From assembly GCA_943788165.1 (NCBI GenBank), contig CALSPF010000002.1, forward strand, positions 696,909 to 760,908: 64,000 nucleotides of DNA. The letters run 5' to 3'. Below, piece after piece: positions 45,257 through 54,011 of the stretch. Under the pieces are notes generated by a model, which saw only the letters and a program-made list of their open reading frames with translations, was not told where the DNA came from and ran no database searches. The translations under genes and the position numbers were made by a program. Positions within the stretch are counted from its first letter, which is position 1. Every line of letters starts with the position of its first letter. The DNA is from an uncultured Flavobacteriaceae bacterium (GTDB lineage Bacteria; Bacteroidota; Bacteroidia; Flavobacteriales; Flavobacteriaceae).

Positions 45257-47931
45257 TGGAAGAACGTTATTTAAAACTTTCTGGACTAGAACCCTTAGTC
45301 GTTACGCCCGAATCAAATTTTGTAAATGTTGGGGAACGTACCAATGTTACTGGGTCACGTCGTTTTTTGCGATTGATTGAACAAGGAGATTTCAATACAG
45401 CCATAGAGGTAGCCCGTGATCAAGTTGACGGAGGAGCACAAATTCTGGATGTCAACATGGACGAAGGAATGATAGATGGTGCTAAGGCCATGACAACCTA
45501 TCTGAATTTGCTTGCGGCAGAACCTGATATATCTCGAATTCCAATTATGATTGATTCTTCCAAATGGGAAATCATTGAAGCTGGATTGAAGGTTGTTCAA
45601 GGGAAATGTGTGGTGAATTCCATTAGTCTAAAAGAAGGGGAAGAAAATTTTATTCAGCAAGCTAAGACCATTCGACGGTATGGTGCAGCAGTCATTGTAA
45701 TGGCTTTTGATGAAGACGGACAAGCCGACTCCTTAGATAGACGAATTGAAATCTGTCAACGTTCCTACACCATTTTGGTAGAGAATGTTAAATTTCCCCC
45801 AGAAGACATCATCTTTGATCCGAACGTTTTTCCTGTTGCCACGGGAATGGACGAACATAAATTAAACGCATTAGATTTCTTCAAAGCCACGAAGTGGATT
45901 CGAGAAAACTTGCCCCATGCGCATGTAAGTGGGGGAGTGAGTAATGTATCTTTTTCTTTCCGTGGAAATAATTTGGTGCGCGAAGCCATGCATTCTGCTT
46001 TTCTATATCATGCCATTCAGCATGGAATGGACATGGGAATTGTAAATCCTACCATGCTAGAGATTTACGATGAAATTCCAAAAGATTTACTTACCCACGT
46101 GGAAGATGTCTTATTGAACAGAAGAGACGATGCCACTGAGCGTCTACTTGACTTGGCTGAGTCACTCATCAACAATCAAAAAGAACACAAGGTTGAGGTC
46201 AAAGCTTGGCGGAGCGAAGCTGTACAAGATCGTATTACCCATTCTTTGGTCAAAGGAATTGACGAGTTTATTGAACTCGATGTGGAAGAAGCCCGTACTG
46301 CTGTTGCCAAACCCATAGAAGTAATCGAAGGGCATTTGATGACCGGGATGAATGTGGTCGGTGATCTTTTTGGTTCAGGAAAAATGTTTTTGCCTCAAGT
46401 CGTTAAGTCTGCACGCGTAATGAAAAAAGCCGTAGCTTATTTACTGCCCTATATTGAGGCAGAAAAAGATGGTAAGCAACAAGCCGCTGGGAAAATATTA
46501 ATGGCCACGGTTAAAGGTGATGTTCACGACATCGGAAAGAATATTGTAGGCGTTGTACTGGCTTGTAATAATTATGAGATCATTGATCTAGGGGTTATGG
46601 TGCCTCCAGAGAAAATCATTGAAACAGCACTAAGAGAGCAAGTAGATATCATTGGCCTTTCGGGTTTAATTACTCCATCGCTCGACGAAATGATTTATAT
46701 CGCTCAAGAATTGAAACGTCAAAACATGGATACTCCGCTAATGATTGGTGGAGCAACTACGTCAAAGGCGCATACGGCGGTTAAGATATCTCCTGAATTG
46801 GATTCGACAGTAGTACACGTTAACGATGCTTCTCGAGCGGTAACAGTCGCAGGAAGTTTGTTAAATAAAGAAAATGCTCCTCTTTATAAAGAAACAATTC
46901 GAAAGGAATACGAAATCTTTCGCGCAAAATTCTTGGATCGTCAGGAAACCAAAGAGCATATTGATCTAGCTACAGCTCGTGCTAAAAAATTACAGTTGGA
47001 TTGGGAGGCATTCACGCCATTTAAACCAAACCAGTTAGGTGTACAAATCATCGAAAACCAAGACTTGGATGCCTTGGTGCCCTATATCGATTGGAGCCCA
47101 TTTTTCCGATCGTGGGATTTACACGGACACTATCCAGCCATTCTCAATGATCCTATTGTGGGGGAACAAGCTGTCGAGTTGTTCGCCGATGCGCAGGTCA
47201 TTCTTTCAGAAATATTGGAGAAGAAACTTTTAACCGCCAAGGCTGTTTTTGGATTGTTCCCAGCCAATTGTGTTAATGATGACGACATCGAGGTATTTGT
47301 AGATGAGACACGTGATACAGTGGTGGGTACCTTTTTAACCCTACGCCAGCAAATCAAAAAGCGGGAAGGAAAAGCCAATCTTGCTTTGGCCGATTTTATC
47401 GCGCCCAAAGAGAGTGGTAAAAAAGATTATATCGGAAGTTTTTGTATATCCACTGGTTTTGGTACAGCCGAACTTGCCAAAGCATACGAAGAGGCGAATG
47501 ATGATTACAATGCCATCATGGTAAAAGCTTTGGCCGACCGTTTTGCCGAAGCCTTTGCTGAATTCTTGCACAAAGAGGTTCGAACCACGCATTGGGGATA
47601 TGCCGCAAACGAAAACCTTGACAATGCAGCTTTGATTAGGGAAAGTTACAAGGGAATTCGTCCTGCACCTGGCTATCCTGCCTGTCCAGATCATTTAGAG
47701 AAAAACACCATTTGGGAATTACTCCAAGTTGAAGAGAATATTGGGGTACTCTTGACCGAAAGTTTAGCCATGTGGCCAGCCGCATCGGTTTCAGGTTATT
47801 ATTTTGCCCATCCAGAGGCTCAATATTTTGGTGTAGGAAAGATCACCCGTGACCAATTAGAAAGTTTTAGCAAACGAAAACAACTACCGATTGAAGAAGC
47901 CGAAAAATGGCTTCGACCAAATTTAAAATAA
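45256..47931 (+). CDS. metH: Methionine synthase, folate/B12/activation half
   Basis: An 891-residue protein with the remaining MetH modules. The pterin-binding barrel starts at [17 protein letters not shown] (about residue 23). The helical cap covers about 325-410. The cobalamin domain has DVHDIGKN (axial His about 424) with GLSGLITPS and [11 protein letters not shown]. The C-terminal SAM activation domain covers about 590-891 ([28 protein letters not shown]). It transfers methyl from methyl-tetrahydrofolate via B12 to homocysteine bound by the upstream protein. No frameshift is seen; the split is at a domain boundary. Confidence 0.96.
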   Translation: MEERYLKLSGLEPLVVTPESNFVNVGERTNVTGSRRFLRLIEQGDFNTAIEVARDQVDGGAQILDVNMDEGMIDGAKAMTTYLNLLAAEPDISRIPIMIDSSKWEIIEAGLKVVQGKCVVNSISLKEGEENFIQQAKTIRRYGAAVIVMAFDEDGQADSLDRRIEICQRSYTILVENVKFPPEDIIFDPNVFPVATGMDEHKLNALDFFKATKWIRENLPHAHVSGGVSNVSFSFRGNNLVREAMHSAFLYHAIQHGMDMGIVNPTMLEIYDEIPKDLLTHVEDVLLNRRDDATERLLDLAESLINNQKEHKVEVKAWRSEAVQDRITHSLVKGIDEFIELDVEEARTAVAKPIEVIEGHLMTGMNVVGDLFGSGKMFLPQVVKSARVMKKAVAYLLPYIEAEKDGKQQAAGKILMATVKGDVHDIGKNIVGVVLACNNYEIIDLGVMVPPEKIIETALREQVDIIGLSGLITPSLDEMIYIAQELKRQNMDTPLMIGGATTSKAHTAVKISPELDSTVVHVNDASRAVTVAGSLLNKENAPLYKETIRKEYEIFRAKFLDRQETKEHIDLATARAKKLQLDWEAFTPFKPNQLGVQIIENQDLDALVPYIDWSPFFRSWDLHGHYPAILNDPIVGEQAVELFADAQVILSEILEKKLLTAKAVFGLFPANCVNDDDIEVFVDETRDTVVGTFLTLRQQIKKREGKANLALADFIAPKESGKKDYIGSFCISTGFGTAELAKAYEEANDDYNAIMVKALADRFAEAFAEFLHKEVRTTHWGYAANENLDNAALIRESYKGIRPAPGYPACPDHLEKNTIWELLQVEENIGVLLTESLAMWPAASVSGYYFAHPEAQYFGVGKITRDQLESFSKRKQLPIEEAEKWLRPNLK

Positions 47932-47937
47932 CAACAC

Positions 47938-48894
47938 GTGAAAGTAACAGAACACATCGCCAAAGCAAAGGATAAAACACAGTTTACCTTTGAGATTCTC
48001 CCTCCATTAAAGGGACAGAATATTCAGTCGATTTATGATTCGATCGATCCACTTATGGAGTTTAACCCGCCTTTTATAGATGTGACTTACCATAGAGAGG
48101 AATACGTGTATAAAGAGTTAGATAACGGTCTTTTACAGAAGCACGTCATCCGAAAGCGTCCAGGAACAGTTGGTATTTGTGCGGCCTTGCAACACAAGTA
48201 CAATGTCGATGCTATTCCGCATATTTTATGTGGTGGTTTCACCAAAGAAGACACAGAGAATTTCTTGATTGATCTTGATTTTTTAGGAATTGATAATGTG
48301 GTTGCCTTGCGCGGTGATGCGATAAAGTCAGAAACCTATTTTACGCCTAACAAAGAAGGGCATGCTTATGCCAGCGATTTGGTCGGTCAAATTCAAGATT
48401 TGAATAAAGGGCATTACTTGGACGAGGAAATCCTAAACACTTCCAAAACCGATTTTTGTATTGGTGTTTCGGGTTACCCAGAAAAACACATGGAAGCTCC
48501 TTCTTTGGAAAGTGATCTTCACTTTTTAAAGAAAAAAATTGATGCAGGTGCAGATTATATTGTCACCCAAATGTTTTTTGACAATCAAAAGTTTTTTGAA
48601 TTTCAAGACAAGTGTAAAGAAGCGGGGATTAATGTCCCCATTATTCCTGGGCTAAAACCGCTGGCCACCAAAAAGCAATTGAATGCCTTACCCCATCGTT
48701 TTCATGTTGATTTACCCGAGGCTTTGATCAAAGCTGTAATTAAATGCAAAGACAACACTGCTGTCCGCCAAGTGGGGATGGAATGGTGCACGCAACAATC
48801 CAAAGAACTCAAAGAAGCTGGCGTGCCTTTTCTACATTATTATTCTATGGGAAAATCAGATAACATCAAGGCGATTGCTGAGGCGGTATTTTAA
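47938..48894 (+). CDS. metF: 5,10-Methylenetetrahydrofolate reductase
   Basis: A 318-residue FAD-dependent TIM-barrel reductase that supplies methyl-THF to MetH. TFEILPPLKGQ near the N-terminus carries the catalytic Glu, and NVVALRGDA, CIGVSGYPEKHMEA and GADYIVTQMFFD are signatures. The start is a GTG at 47938, since no ATG fits the conserved N-terminus. It closes the SAM-regulated operon. Its stop overlaps the stop of a broken acetyltransferase gene on the other strand (TTAA, 48891-48894). Confidence 0.96.
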   Translation: MKVTEHIAKAKDKTQFTFEILPPLKGQNIQSIYDSIDPLMEFNPPFIDVTYHREEYVYKELDNGLLQKHVIRKRPGTVGICAALQHKYNVDAIPHILCGGFTKEDTENFLIDLDFLGIDNVVALRGDAIKSETYFTPNKEGHAYASDLVGQIQDLNKGHYLDEEILNTSKTDFCIGVSGYPEKHMEAPSLESDLHFLKKKIDAGADYIVTQMFFDNQKFFEFQDKCKEAGINVPIIPGLKPLATKKQLNALPHRFHVDLPEALIKAVIKCKDNTAVRQVGMEWCTQQSKELKEAGVPFLHYYSMGKSDNIKAIAEAVF

Positions 48895-49422
48895 AAAAGA
48901 TCTTCCCGCAAAATAGCATAGCTATAATTATCTTCCCATTTTCCTCGTATGGGCAAGATTCCCCGGTGCATTCCTTCACGTTGCATACCCACTTTTTCGA
49001 GTAATTGTATGGAACTAATGTTTTGGGTGTGTACACCAGCTTCTATGCGGTGAAGGTTCAGTGTTTCCATACCATAATGAAGTAATGCTTCTACCGCTTC
49101 GGTAGCATAGCCCTTTCCAATGGGAGGGAATCAGGCTTTAATGAATCTCTCCTTTGTTGTATTTGGGGGTACTTAGTCGTATGCCTAGTTCACCAATAAA
49201 GCTGTCGTCTTCTTTTAGTCGAATGGTCCAACCCAATTGCTGTCCGTTTTCAGGCTCTTGCTTTTCAAACAAAGGGGCGAGTAATTCCTCGGTATCTTTT
49301 ATGTTTTTGGGAATGCTAATGGTGTTGAATTCGGCTATTTCTGGGAAACAGTTTTTTGCGTGAATGCTTGGGCAATCGTCAGGGGAAATAGGTTGTAGGT
49401 TTAGGCGGGCTGGGAAGATCAT
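48891..49422 (-). pseudogene. GNAT acetyltransferase pseudogene
   Basis: The first 94 residues (from ATG 49422) give a RimJ/RimL-like GNAT start: LNLQPISPDDCPSIH, then WTIRLKEDDSFIGELGIRL and YNKGEIH, where the frame hits TAA at 49138-49140. One base out of frame, the rest of the domain continues: IGKGYATEAVEALLHYG (acetyl-CoA loop), LNLHRIEAGVH, NISSIQLLEKVGMQREG and YSYAILREDLF, ending at 48891. A second lesion, TGA where Trp would be expected just before FPPIGKGYATE, confirms decay. So one base insertion plus one nonsense change disable it. Confidence 0.8.
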
Positions 49423-49429
49423 GTAGGTT

Positions 49430-50320
49430 TTAGGTTGTTAGCGAATTGAATAGGGCAGCAAGGTTTTCATTTTTTTGTTGTAGAGAAAGAATTTTCAATT
49501 GATTATCATGGGCAAAGTCAAAGACCTTGGGACGCACGTCCTCTTCTTTGTCACAATACAATTCATAATTAAAATCAAAGGTATTTACCACCTTATTGAC
49601 GCCGTGAATTTTGGCCAAGGCTTCGGTTTCGATCCGGTAGTCAAACTCTACTTGTACAATTTGTTGTTGCCCCTTACGTAATGTTTCTAGGGCTTCATCG
49701 GCCACTACTTCGCCTTCCCGTATGATGATAACTCGATCGCAAATACTTTCTACTTCCGATAAAATATGGGTAGATAGTAGCACAATTTTTTCTTCTCCCA
49801 ATTGACGGATCAATTTTCGAATCTCGATCAATTGGTTGGGATCGAGTCCTGTGGTGGGTTCATCCAGAATTAATATCTCCGGATCATGGAGTAGGGCAGC
49901 GGCCAAACCCACACGCTGTTGATAGCCTTTAGAAAGGGTGTTGATTTTTCTGTTTTTCATCTCTGTTAAGCCAACCTTGTCGAGGACATTGGTAAACGGA
50001 GGCTGAGGTATTTTATACAACTCAGCAATAAATTGCAAATATTCCTGCACATAGAGCTCTGGGTAAAGCGGGTTATTTTCGGGTAAATAACCCGTGACCT
50101 GCTGAATGGCTTTTGTGGCAGTGCGAAAATTATGTTCTCCATAGCGAATCTCTCCTTCCCATTCTTTCAGGTAACCAGTCAAGATTTTCATTAGGGTAGA
50201 TTTCCCTGCACCGTTGGGACCGAGTAAACCTACCACTTCTCCAGGCTGAAGTGAAAAAGACACATCTTTTAGGGCCTGAATGTTTGCGTAGTTTTTATGG
50301 ATGTGTTGGAGTGTTAGCAC
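49430..50320 (-). CDS. gldA: Gliding motility ABC transporter ATP-binding protein GldA-like
   Basis: A 296-residue ABC ATPase. Walker A GPNGAGKST is at residues 34-42, signature LSKGYQQRVGLAAAL near 135, Walker B ILILDEPTTGLDP near 155 and the switch His in LLSTHILSEV near 190. The C-terminal 80 residues form the extra domain seen in GldA and related ABC-2 exporters. GldA works with GldF/GldG, whose genes are not here, in gliding motility. A general ABC-2 ATPase is the alternative. The start is GTG 50320. Confidence 0.82.
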   Translation of the reverse strand: MLTLQHIHKNYANIQALKDVSFSLQPGEVVGLLGPNGAGKSTLMKILTGYLKEWEGEIRYGEHNFRTATKAIQQVTGYLPENNPLYPELYVQEYLQFIAELYKIPQPPFTNVLDKVGLTEMKNRKINTLSKGYQQRVGLAAALLHDPEILILDEPTTGLDPNQLIEIRKLIRQLGEEKIVLLSTHILSEVESICDRVIIIREGEVVADEALETLRKGQQQIVQVEFDYRIETEALAKIHGVNKVVNTFDFNYELYCDKEEDVRPKVFDFAHDNQLKILSLQQKNENLAALFNSLTT

Positions 50321-50346
50321 GAGAATTTTTTGTTAAAGATAGAGCT

Positions 50347-51063
50347 TTATAGTCTTTTATGCATCCACTTAGGCATATTGGAAAAGATAAACCCAATGAT
50401 ACGCCATCGTTTGGTAATGTAGACGACCGCTTTTTTACGTTGAAGCGCACGATAGATTTGTTTGGCTGCTTTTTCTTTGGTGGCCACCCAAAAAAGTCCA
50501 TTTCCTTTTGCCATGGCCGTATTTACAAAACCCGGACGAATGTCGGTTGTTGCTATGCGAAGTTTTCTTTTGTGGAAACGTTGACGCAATCCTTCAAAAT
50601 AATTGGATTGATAGGCTTTCGATGCATGATAGGCCGGCGCATGTCTTCCTCCTCTTCGACTCGCTACTGAGGATATATTCGCCATATGTCCATGGCCTTG
50701 ACGTTCAAAAAAGTGCATCCCCCAATTGGCCAATTTTGTAAAGGCCACCACGTTGAGTTGATTGGTGTGGTCCTCTAGTGTGAAGTCCAATGTTTTGTTG
50801 ATAAAGGCAACTCCTGCCGAGATGATCAATAGGTCAAGTCCTCCTAGTTGATGAACCAATGCGTCGAGTTCCTCATCCGCTTTTGGGTGGGTAGCATCGG
50901 CTACCATGGTGATTATTTGCTCAGGGTAGAGGGCTTTTATTTCATTGAGCATTTCTCCTCTTCGACTAGTTATTCCTACCGAGTATCCGTGTTGTGCAAG
51001 TACGATGGCTAAGGCTTTTCCGATTCCGGAGCTCGCTCCAACGATGATGGCTTTTTTTGACAT
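50347..51063 (-). CDS. Short-chain dehydrogenase/reductase
   Basis: A 238-residue SDR. GASSGIG (residues 9-15) binds NAD(P), LLIISAGVA replaces the NNAG element, and the catalytic Tyr and Lys are in YHASKAYQSNYFEG with Ser in ISSVASRRGG. The C-terminus is basic and ends with a possible membrane-attaching helix (RIIGFIFSNMPKWM). The substrate is unknown. One base separates it from the desaturase-CDGSH gene upstream, so the three genes 50347-53739 look like one operon. Confidence 0.88.
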   Translation of the reverse strand: MSKKAIIVGASSGIGKALAIVLAQHGYSVGITSRRGEMLNEIKALYPEQIITMVADATHPKADEELDALVHQLGGLDLLIISAGVAFINKTLDFTLEDHTNQLNVVAFTKLANWGMHFFERQGHGHMANISSVASRRGGRHAPAYHASKAYQSNYFEGLRQRFHKRKLRIATTDIRPGFVNTAMAKGNGLFWVATKEKAAKQIYRALQRKKAVVYITKRWRIIGFIFSNMPKWMHKRL

Positions 51064-51064
51064 A

Positions 51065-52156
51065 TTATAGATTTAGGTGAGTGTCGTCGCAAAAGGGTCC
51101 CTTTGCTGTTTTCTTGCAATTGCACAAACGAACTTCTCCTGTTAGTTTTGCAGTGAATTTCTGCGGCTTGATTTTAGAGCCGTGATGGGAGCCATCGCAA
51201 AAGGGCTGATTGGCACTCCGCCCACAGGCACACCACAAATAGTTTTCTCCTTTGGTTAAGGTCAAAGTTGCTGCTTCCTTGGTAACGGTTTGTTTTATTA
51301 GGTGGTCTTTGTGCCAATCACTTTGTTTGTCCGGGGAAGTAAGAAAGGGGTAAAAATAAGCTGAAGTCCAAGGATCGTTTGTTTTTTTCTGAAGGCCGTA
51401 CTGCTTTGGGTAACTTCGCTGAAAAGTTGCGGTCCCAAAAAGTTGATCCCAGAAACTAAACATATTGCCAAAATTGCCATTTGGATCACTTGCCTCATCA
51501 AGCAGTGAAGTACCGTGATGGGAATGATGAAAAGCTGGAGTAATAATAATGCGTTCCAAAATTTTTATGATAGGTCGCAAAGCAGCAAATTCATAAAATG
51601 GCTTGTCCCAACGAAGTCTACTGTGCGATCCAATAATTATTAATTGTTTGAGAACCAATCCCAAGGCAACCGCTTTTGCTCCTCCGGCAAAAACAATAAA
51701 ACCAACCCACCAAATATTGGGCATAAGAATGTAATACAAAAAGGCATTTCGGTAGGAAACAAAGTAGCCCATTTCTTCTGCCTGATGGTGTGCGCGGTGC
51801 AATTTCCATAGGAAGGAGGTTTCGTGTGCACTGCGGTGATACCAATACTGTAACACGTCATCTATCAAAAGGTAAACCAGTAATGCCCAGCCAAAAGAAA
51901 GTTCATTGAAGAGAGATTGTTGTTCGGGAAAAAAAGTGTTACCGACAAGATAAACACAAAAGACAATGACAGGTTTAATGCCTGTGGAAAGCAATAAAAA
52001 ACTAACAATCTCTTGAATCCAATCATCCGTCTTTCGTTTTGAATTAAAGAGGTAACCCGAAAGGGTTTCCATCAATCCAAACCCAATTAAAATACTTAAA
52101 ACCAAGATGACATCGAAATTTTCAATGCCCAGTAGGCGTACTAATAATTCACTCAT
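51065..52156 (-). CDS. Sterol desaturase-family protein fused to a double CDGSH domain
   Basis: A 363-residue fusion. Residues about 1-260 are a fatty acid hydroxylase/sterol desaturase membrane protein with four or five helices and His boxes YHRSAHE, LHRAHHQ and FHHSHHG for a di-iron site. Residues 305-363 carry two CDGSH-type iron-sulfur motifs. The first is Cys309, Cys311, Cys320 and His324 (CACGRSANQPFCDGSH). The second is Cys345, Cys347, Cys356 and His360 (CNCKKTAKGPFCDDTH), with Asp replacing Gly. The CDGSH part could feed electrons to the di-iron centre; this is inference. The ATG overlaps the amidase stop as TAATG. Confidence 0.9.
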   Translation of the reverse strand: MSELLVRLLGIENFDVILVLSILIGFGLMETLSGYLFNSKRKTDDWIQEIVSFLLLSTGIKPVIVFCVYLVGNTFFPEQQSLFNELSFGWALLVYLLIDDVLQYWYHRSAHETSFLWKLHRAHHQAEEMGYFVSYRNAFLYYILMPNIWWVGFIVFAGGAKAVALGLVLKQLIIIGSHSRLRWDKPFYEFAALRPIIKILERIIITPAFHHSHHGTSLLDEASDPNGNFGNMFSFWDQLFGTATFQRSYPKQYGLQKKTNDPWTSAYFYPFLTSPDKQSDWHKDHLIKQTVTKEAATLTLTKGENYLWCACGRSANQPFCDGSHHGSKIKPQKFTAKLTGEVRLCNCKKTAKGPFCDDTHLNL

Positions 52157-53739
52157 TATTCTTCGTCATTAGCTCTAAAGGTAGGGGTGATTCTTGCCTT
52201 GGTGTTTTGCTCAAAACCATAGGCAACTTCAATTAGAGTTGGTTCACTCCAGGCTCTTCCAAAGAAAGATAAGCCTACAGGTAGACCGTGAATATCTCCC
52301 ATGGGAATGGTAATGTTTGGGTAGCCCGACCATGCCGCGGGAGAAGAACTACCCAGATGATAGTTATCTCCATTGAGCCAATCGGTACTCCAAGCTGGGC
52401 TGCCCGTAGGGGCAATAATAGCATCTAGGTTGTATTCATCCATTACACGATCAATACCCTCTTGTTGACTCATGCGAATTAAATTTTTTAAAGCCGTTTG
52501 ATAGGCTTCACTTTCCAAGCCTTCTTTGTCGTTAGCCATTTTAAGATAAGCTTGATTGTAGTACTTCAATTCAATGGAATCTTGTTCGTTAAAGGCAATT
52601 AACTCGTCTAAATTTTTAATGGGAGCATTTTCACCTAAAGAAGTAAAATAAGCATTCAATCCGTCTTTATATTCATGTAGCATTACTTGAAAGGAGTTCC
52701 GTCCAGTTTCACGCGGAGCGATGGCGTCAATTTCAATCACTTCTGCGCCCAAGCTTTTTAATGTTCTAACCGACTTGCGAACAAGACTGTCTACCTCAGT
52801 ATTTTCTCCTAATGGTGCAGTATACAATGCAATGCGTTTTCCCTGAACACCGTCAAGCTTTAGAAAAGGAGAATAGTCAGTTAAGGCATGCTCCTTACTA
52901 GCTAATGTTTTACTGTCTTTTTTATCTACACCTGTCAAAACGCCGAGGGTTAACACAGCATCGGTGAGTGTTCGCGCCATGGGTCCGGCGGTATCTTGGG
53001 TGAACGAAATGGGGATAATCCCCGATCGACTGATGAGTCCTACCGTAGGTTTTATTCCTACAATCCCATTGGCATTGGAAGGACAAACAATGGAACCGTT
53101 GGTTTCAGTTCCAATGGCTAAAACAGTTAAGTTGGCCGAAACAGCCGCACCAGATCCAGCACTTGATCCACAAGGATTACGGGTCAATACATAAGGATTT
53201 TTCGTTTGACCATTTATCCCACTCCATCCGCTAGAAGAGTTCTGTCCCCGAAAATTGGCCCATTCACTCAAATTGGCTTTCGCTAATATTATTGCTCCAG
53301 CAGCTCTCAGTTTTGCGGTAACTTCACTATCCTGCAGGGGTTTTGAATCCATCAGTGCTCGAGATCCAGCGGTAGTAGCCATTTTATCGTGGGTGTCTAT
53401 ATTATCTTTTAATACAATTGGAATACCATGTAATGGTCCACGTCGTTTTCCAGCAGCTAATTCAGCGTCCAATTCGTTGGCTATGGCAAGCGCATCTGGA
53501 TTAACTTCTATGATAGATCGAAGCGTTGGTCCTTTTCTATCAATGCGTTCAATGCGGTTTAGATAGGCTTGGGTCACGTCCGTAATTGTATATTCACCTG
53601 AAGCGTATCCAGAAGAAAGTTTACGAATGTCTGACTCAAGGTAGGGAAAGTCATTAAGCTGTTCACTTGCTTTATGATTGTTTTGATTACATCCAATTAT
53701 AGTTGTTAGTAGAAAAAGGTATAAGATAGTTGGTTTCAT
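52156..53739 (-). CDS. Amidase-signature lipoprotein
   Basis: A 527-residue amidase with a lipoprotein signal (lipobox TTIIGC, Cys17), so it is probably anchored facing the periplasm. The Ser-cisSer-Lys triad is visible: Lys111 in IPIVLKDNIDT, and the two Ser in PCGSSAGSGAAVSA and GTETNGSIVCPS. IVGIKPTVGLISRSG is a family block. Enzymes of this form hydrolyse C-terminal peptide amides or other carboxamides; the substrate here is unknown. It is first in the operon with the desaturase-CDGSH and SDR genes. Confidence 0.92.
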   Translation of the reverse strand: MKPTILYLFLLTTIIGCNQNNHKASEQLNDFPYLESDIRKLSSGYASGEYTITDVTQAYLNRIERIDRKGPTLRSIIEVNPDALAIANELDAELAAGKRRGPLHGIPIVLKDNIDTHDKMATTAGSRALMDSKPLQDSEVTAKLRAAGAIILAKANLSEWANFRGQNSSSGWSGINGQTKNPYVLTRNPCGSSAGSGAAVSANLTVLAIGTETNGSIVCPSNANGIVGIKPTVGLISRSGIIPISFTQDTAGPMARTLTDAVLTLGVLTGVDKKDSKTLASKEHALTDYSPFLKLDGVQGKRIALYTAPLGENTEVDSLVRKSVRTLKSLGAEVIEIDAIAPRETGRNSFQVMLHEYKDGLNAYFTSLGENAPIKNLDELIAFNEQDSIELKYYNQAYLKMANDKEGLESEAYQTALKNLIRMSQQEGIDRVMDEYNLDAIIAPTGSPAWSTDWLNGDNYHLGSSSPAAWSGYPNITIPMGDIHGLPVGLSFFGRAWSEPTLIEVAYGFEQNTKARITPTFRANDEE

Positions 53740-53830
53740 AATTCCGTTATCATTTGACCATTAAATTAGCTCTTTTTAAAGAAAAATAACATTAAAGTTG
53801 AAATCCATTTCAAAAAAAACAAAGGAAAAG

Positions 53831-53861
53831 TTTGTTTATTTCAATACGGGGCTTAGATTTG
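53831..53861 (+). promoter_or_regulatory. Promoter of the aromatic amino acid operon
   Basis: TTTG (53831-53834), 19 bases, then TAGATTTG (53854-53861) is a full-match Bacteroidetes promoter. Transcription would start near 53867, about 12 bases before the leader peptide ATG. Confidence 0.75.
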
Positions 53862-53878
53862 TAGTTAATTAGAACAAA

Positions 53879-53947
53879 ATGAACAACACGTTTTTATATC
53901 GCAACACTTTTTTTTACTTCTTTAACGAGGCAGAAAGGACTTTGTAA
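53879..53947 (+). CDS. Phe/Tyr-rich leader peptide of the pheA operon
   Basis: A 22-codon frame (ATG 53879, TAA 53945-53947) reading MNNTFLYRNT, then FFYFF, then NEAERTL. Seven of 22 residues are Phe or Tyr, five of them in a row. It lies between a strong promoter and a terminator hairpin, directly before pheA, tyrA and DAHP synthase. This is the arrangement of a classical attenuation leader: a ribosome short of Phe- or Tyr-tRNA would stall at codons 11-15. The peptide itself probably has no other function. Confidence 0.8.
   Translation: MNNTFLYRNTFFYFFNEAERTL
53936..53943 (+). promoter_or_regulatory. Antiterminator strand of the pheA attenuator
   Basis: AGGACTTT is complementary to AAAGTCCT at 53969-53976, which is the 5' arm of the terminator. 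It overlaps the last codons of the leader peptide, so a ribosome that reaches the stop codon would cover it, and one stalled at the Phe/Tyr run would leave it free. Confidence 0.65.
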
Positions 53948-53966
53948 TATATCAACGCAACGATAG

Positions 53967-54001
53967 AAAAAGTCCTGACATTTGTTCGGGACTTTTTTTT
54001 T
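53967..54001 (+). terminator. Attenuator terminator before pheA
   Basis: AAAAAGTCCTGA (53967-53978) pairs with TCGGGACTTTTT (53986-53997) in a 12-bp stem with one G-U pair and a 7-base loop, followed by T residues to 54001. It lies between the leader peptide and the pheA start 10 bases later, so readthrough is required for expression. Confidence 0.82.
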
Positions 54002-54011
54002 GGGGTATACT

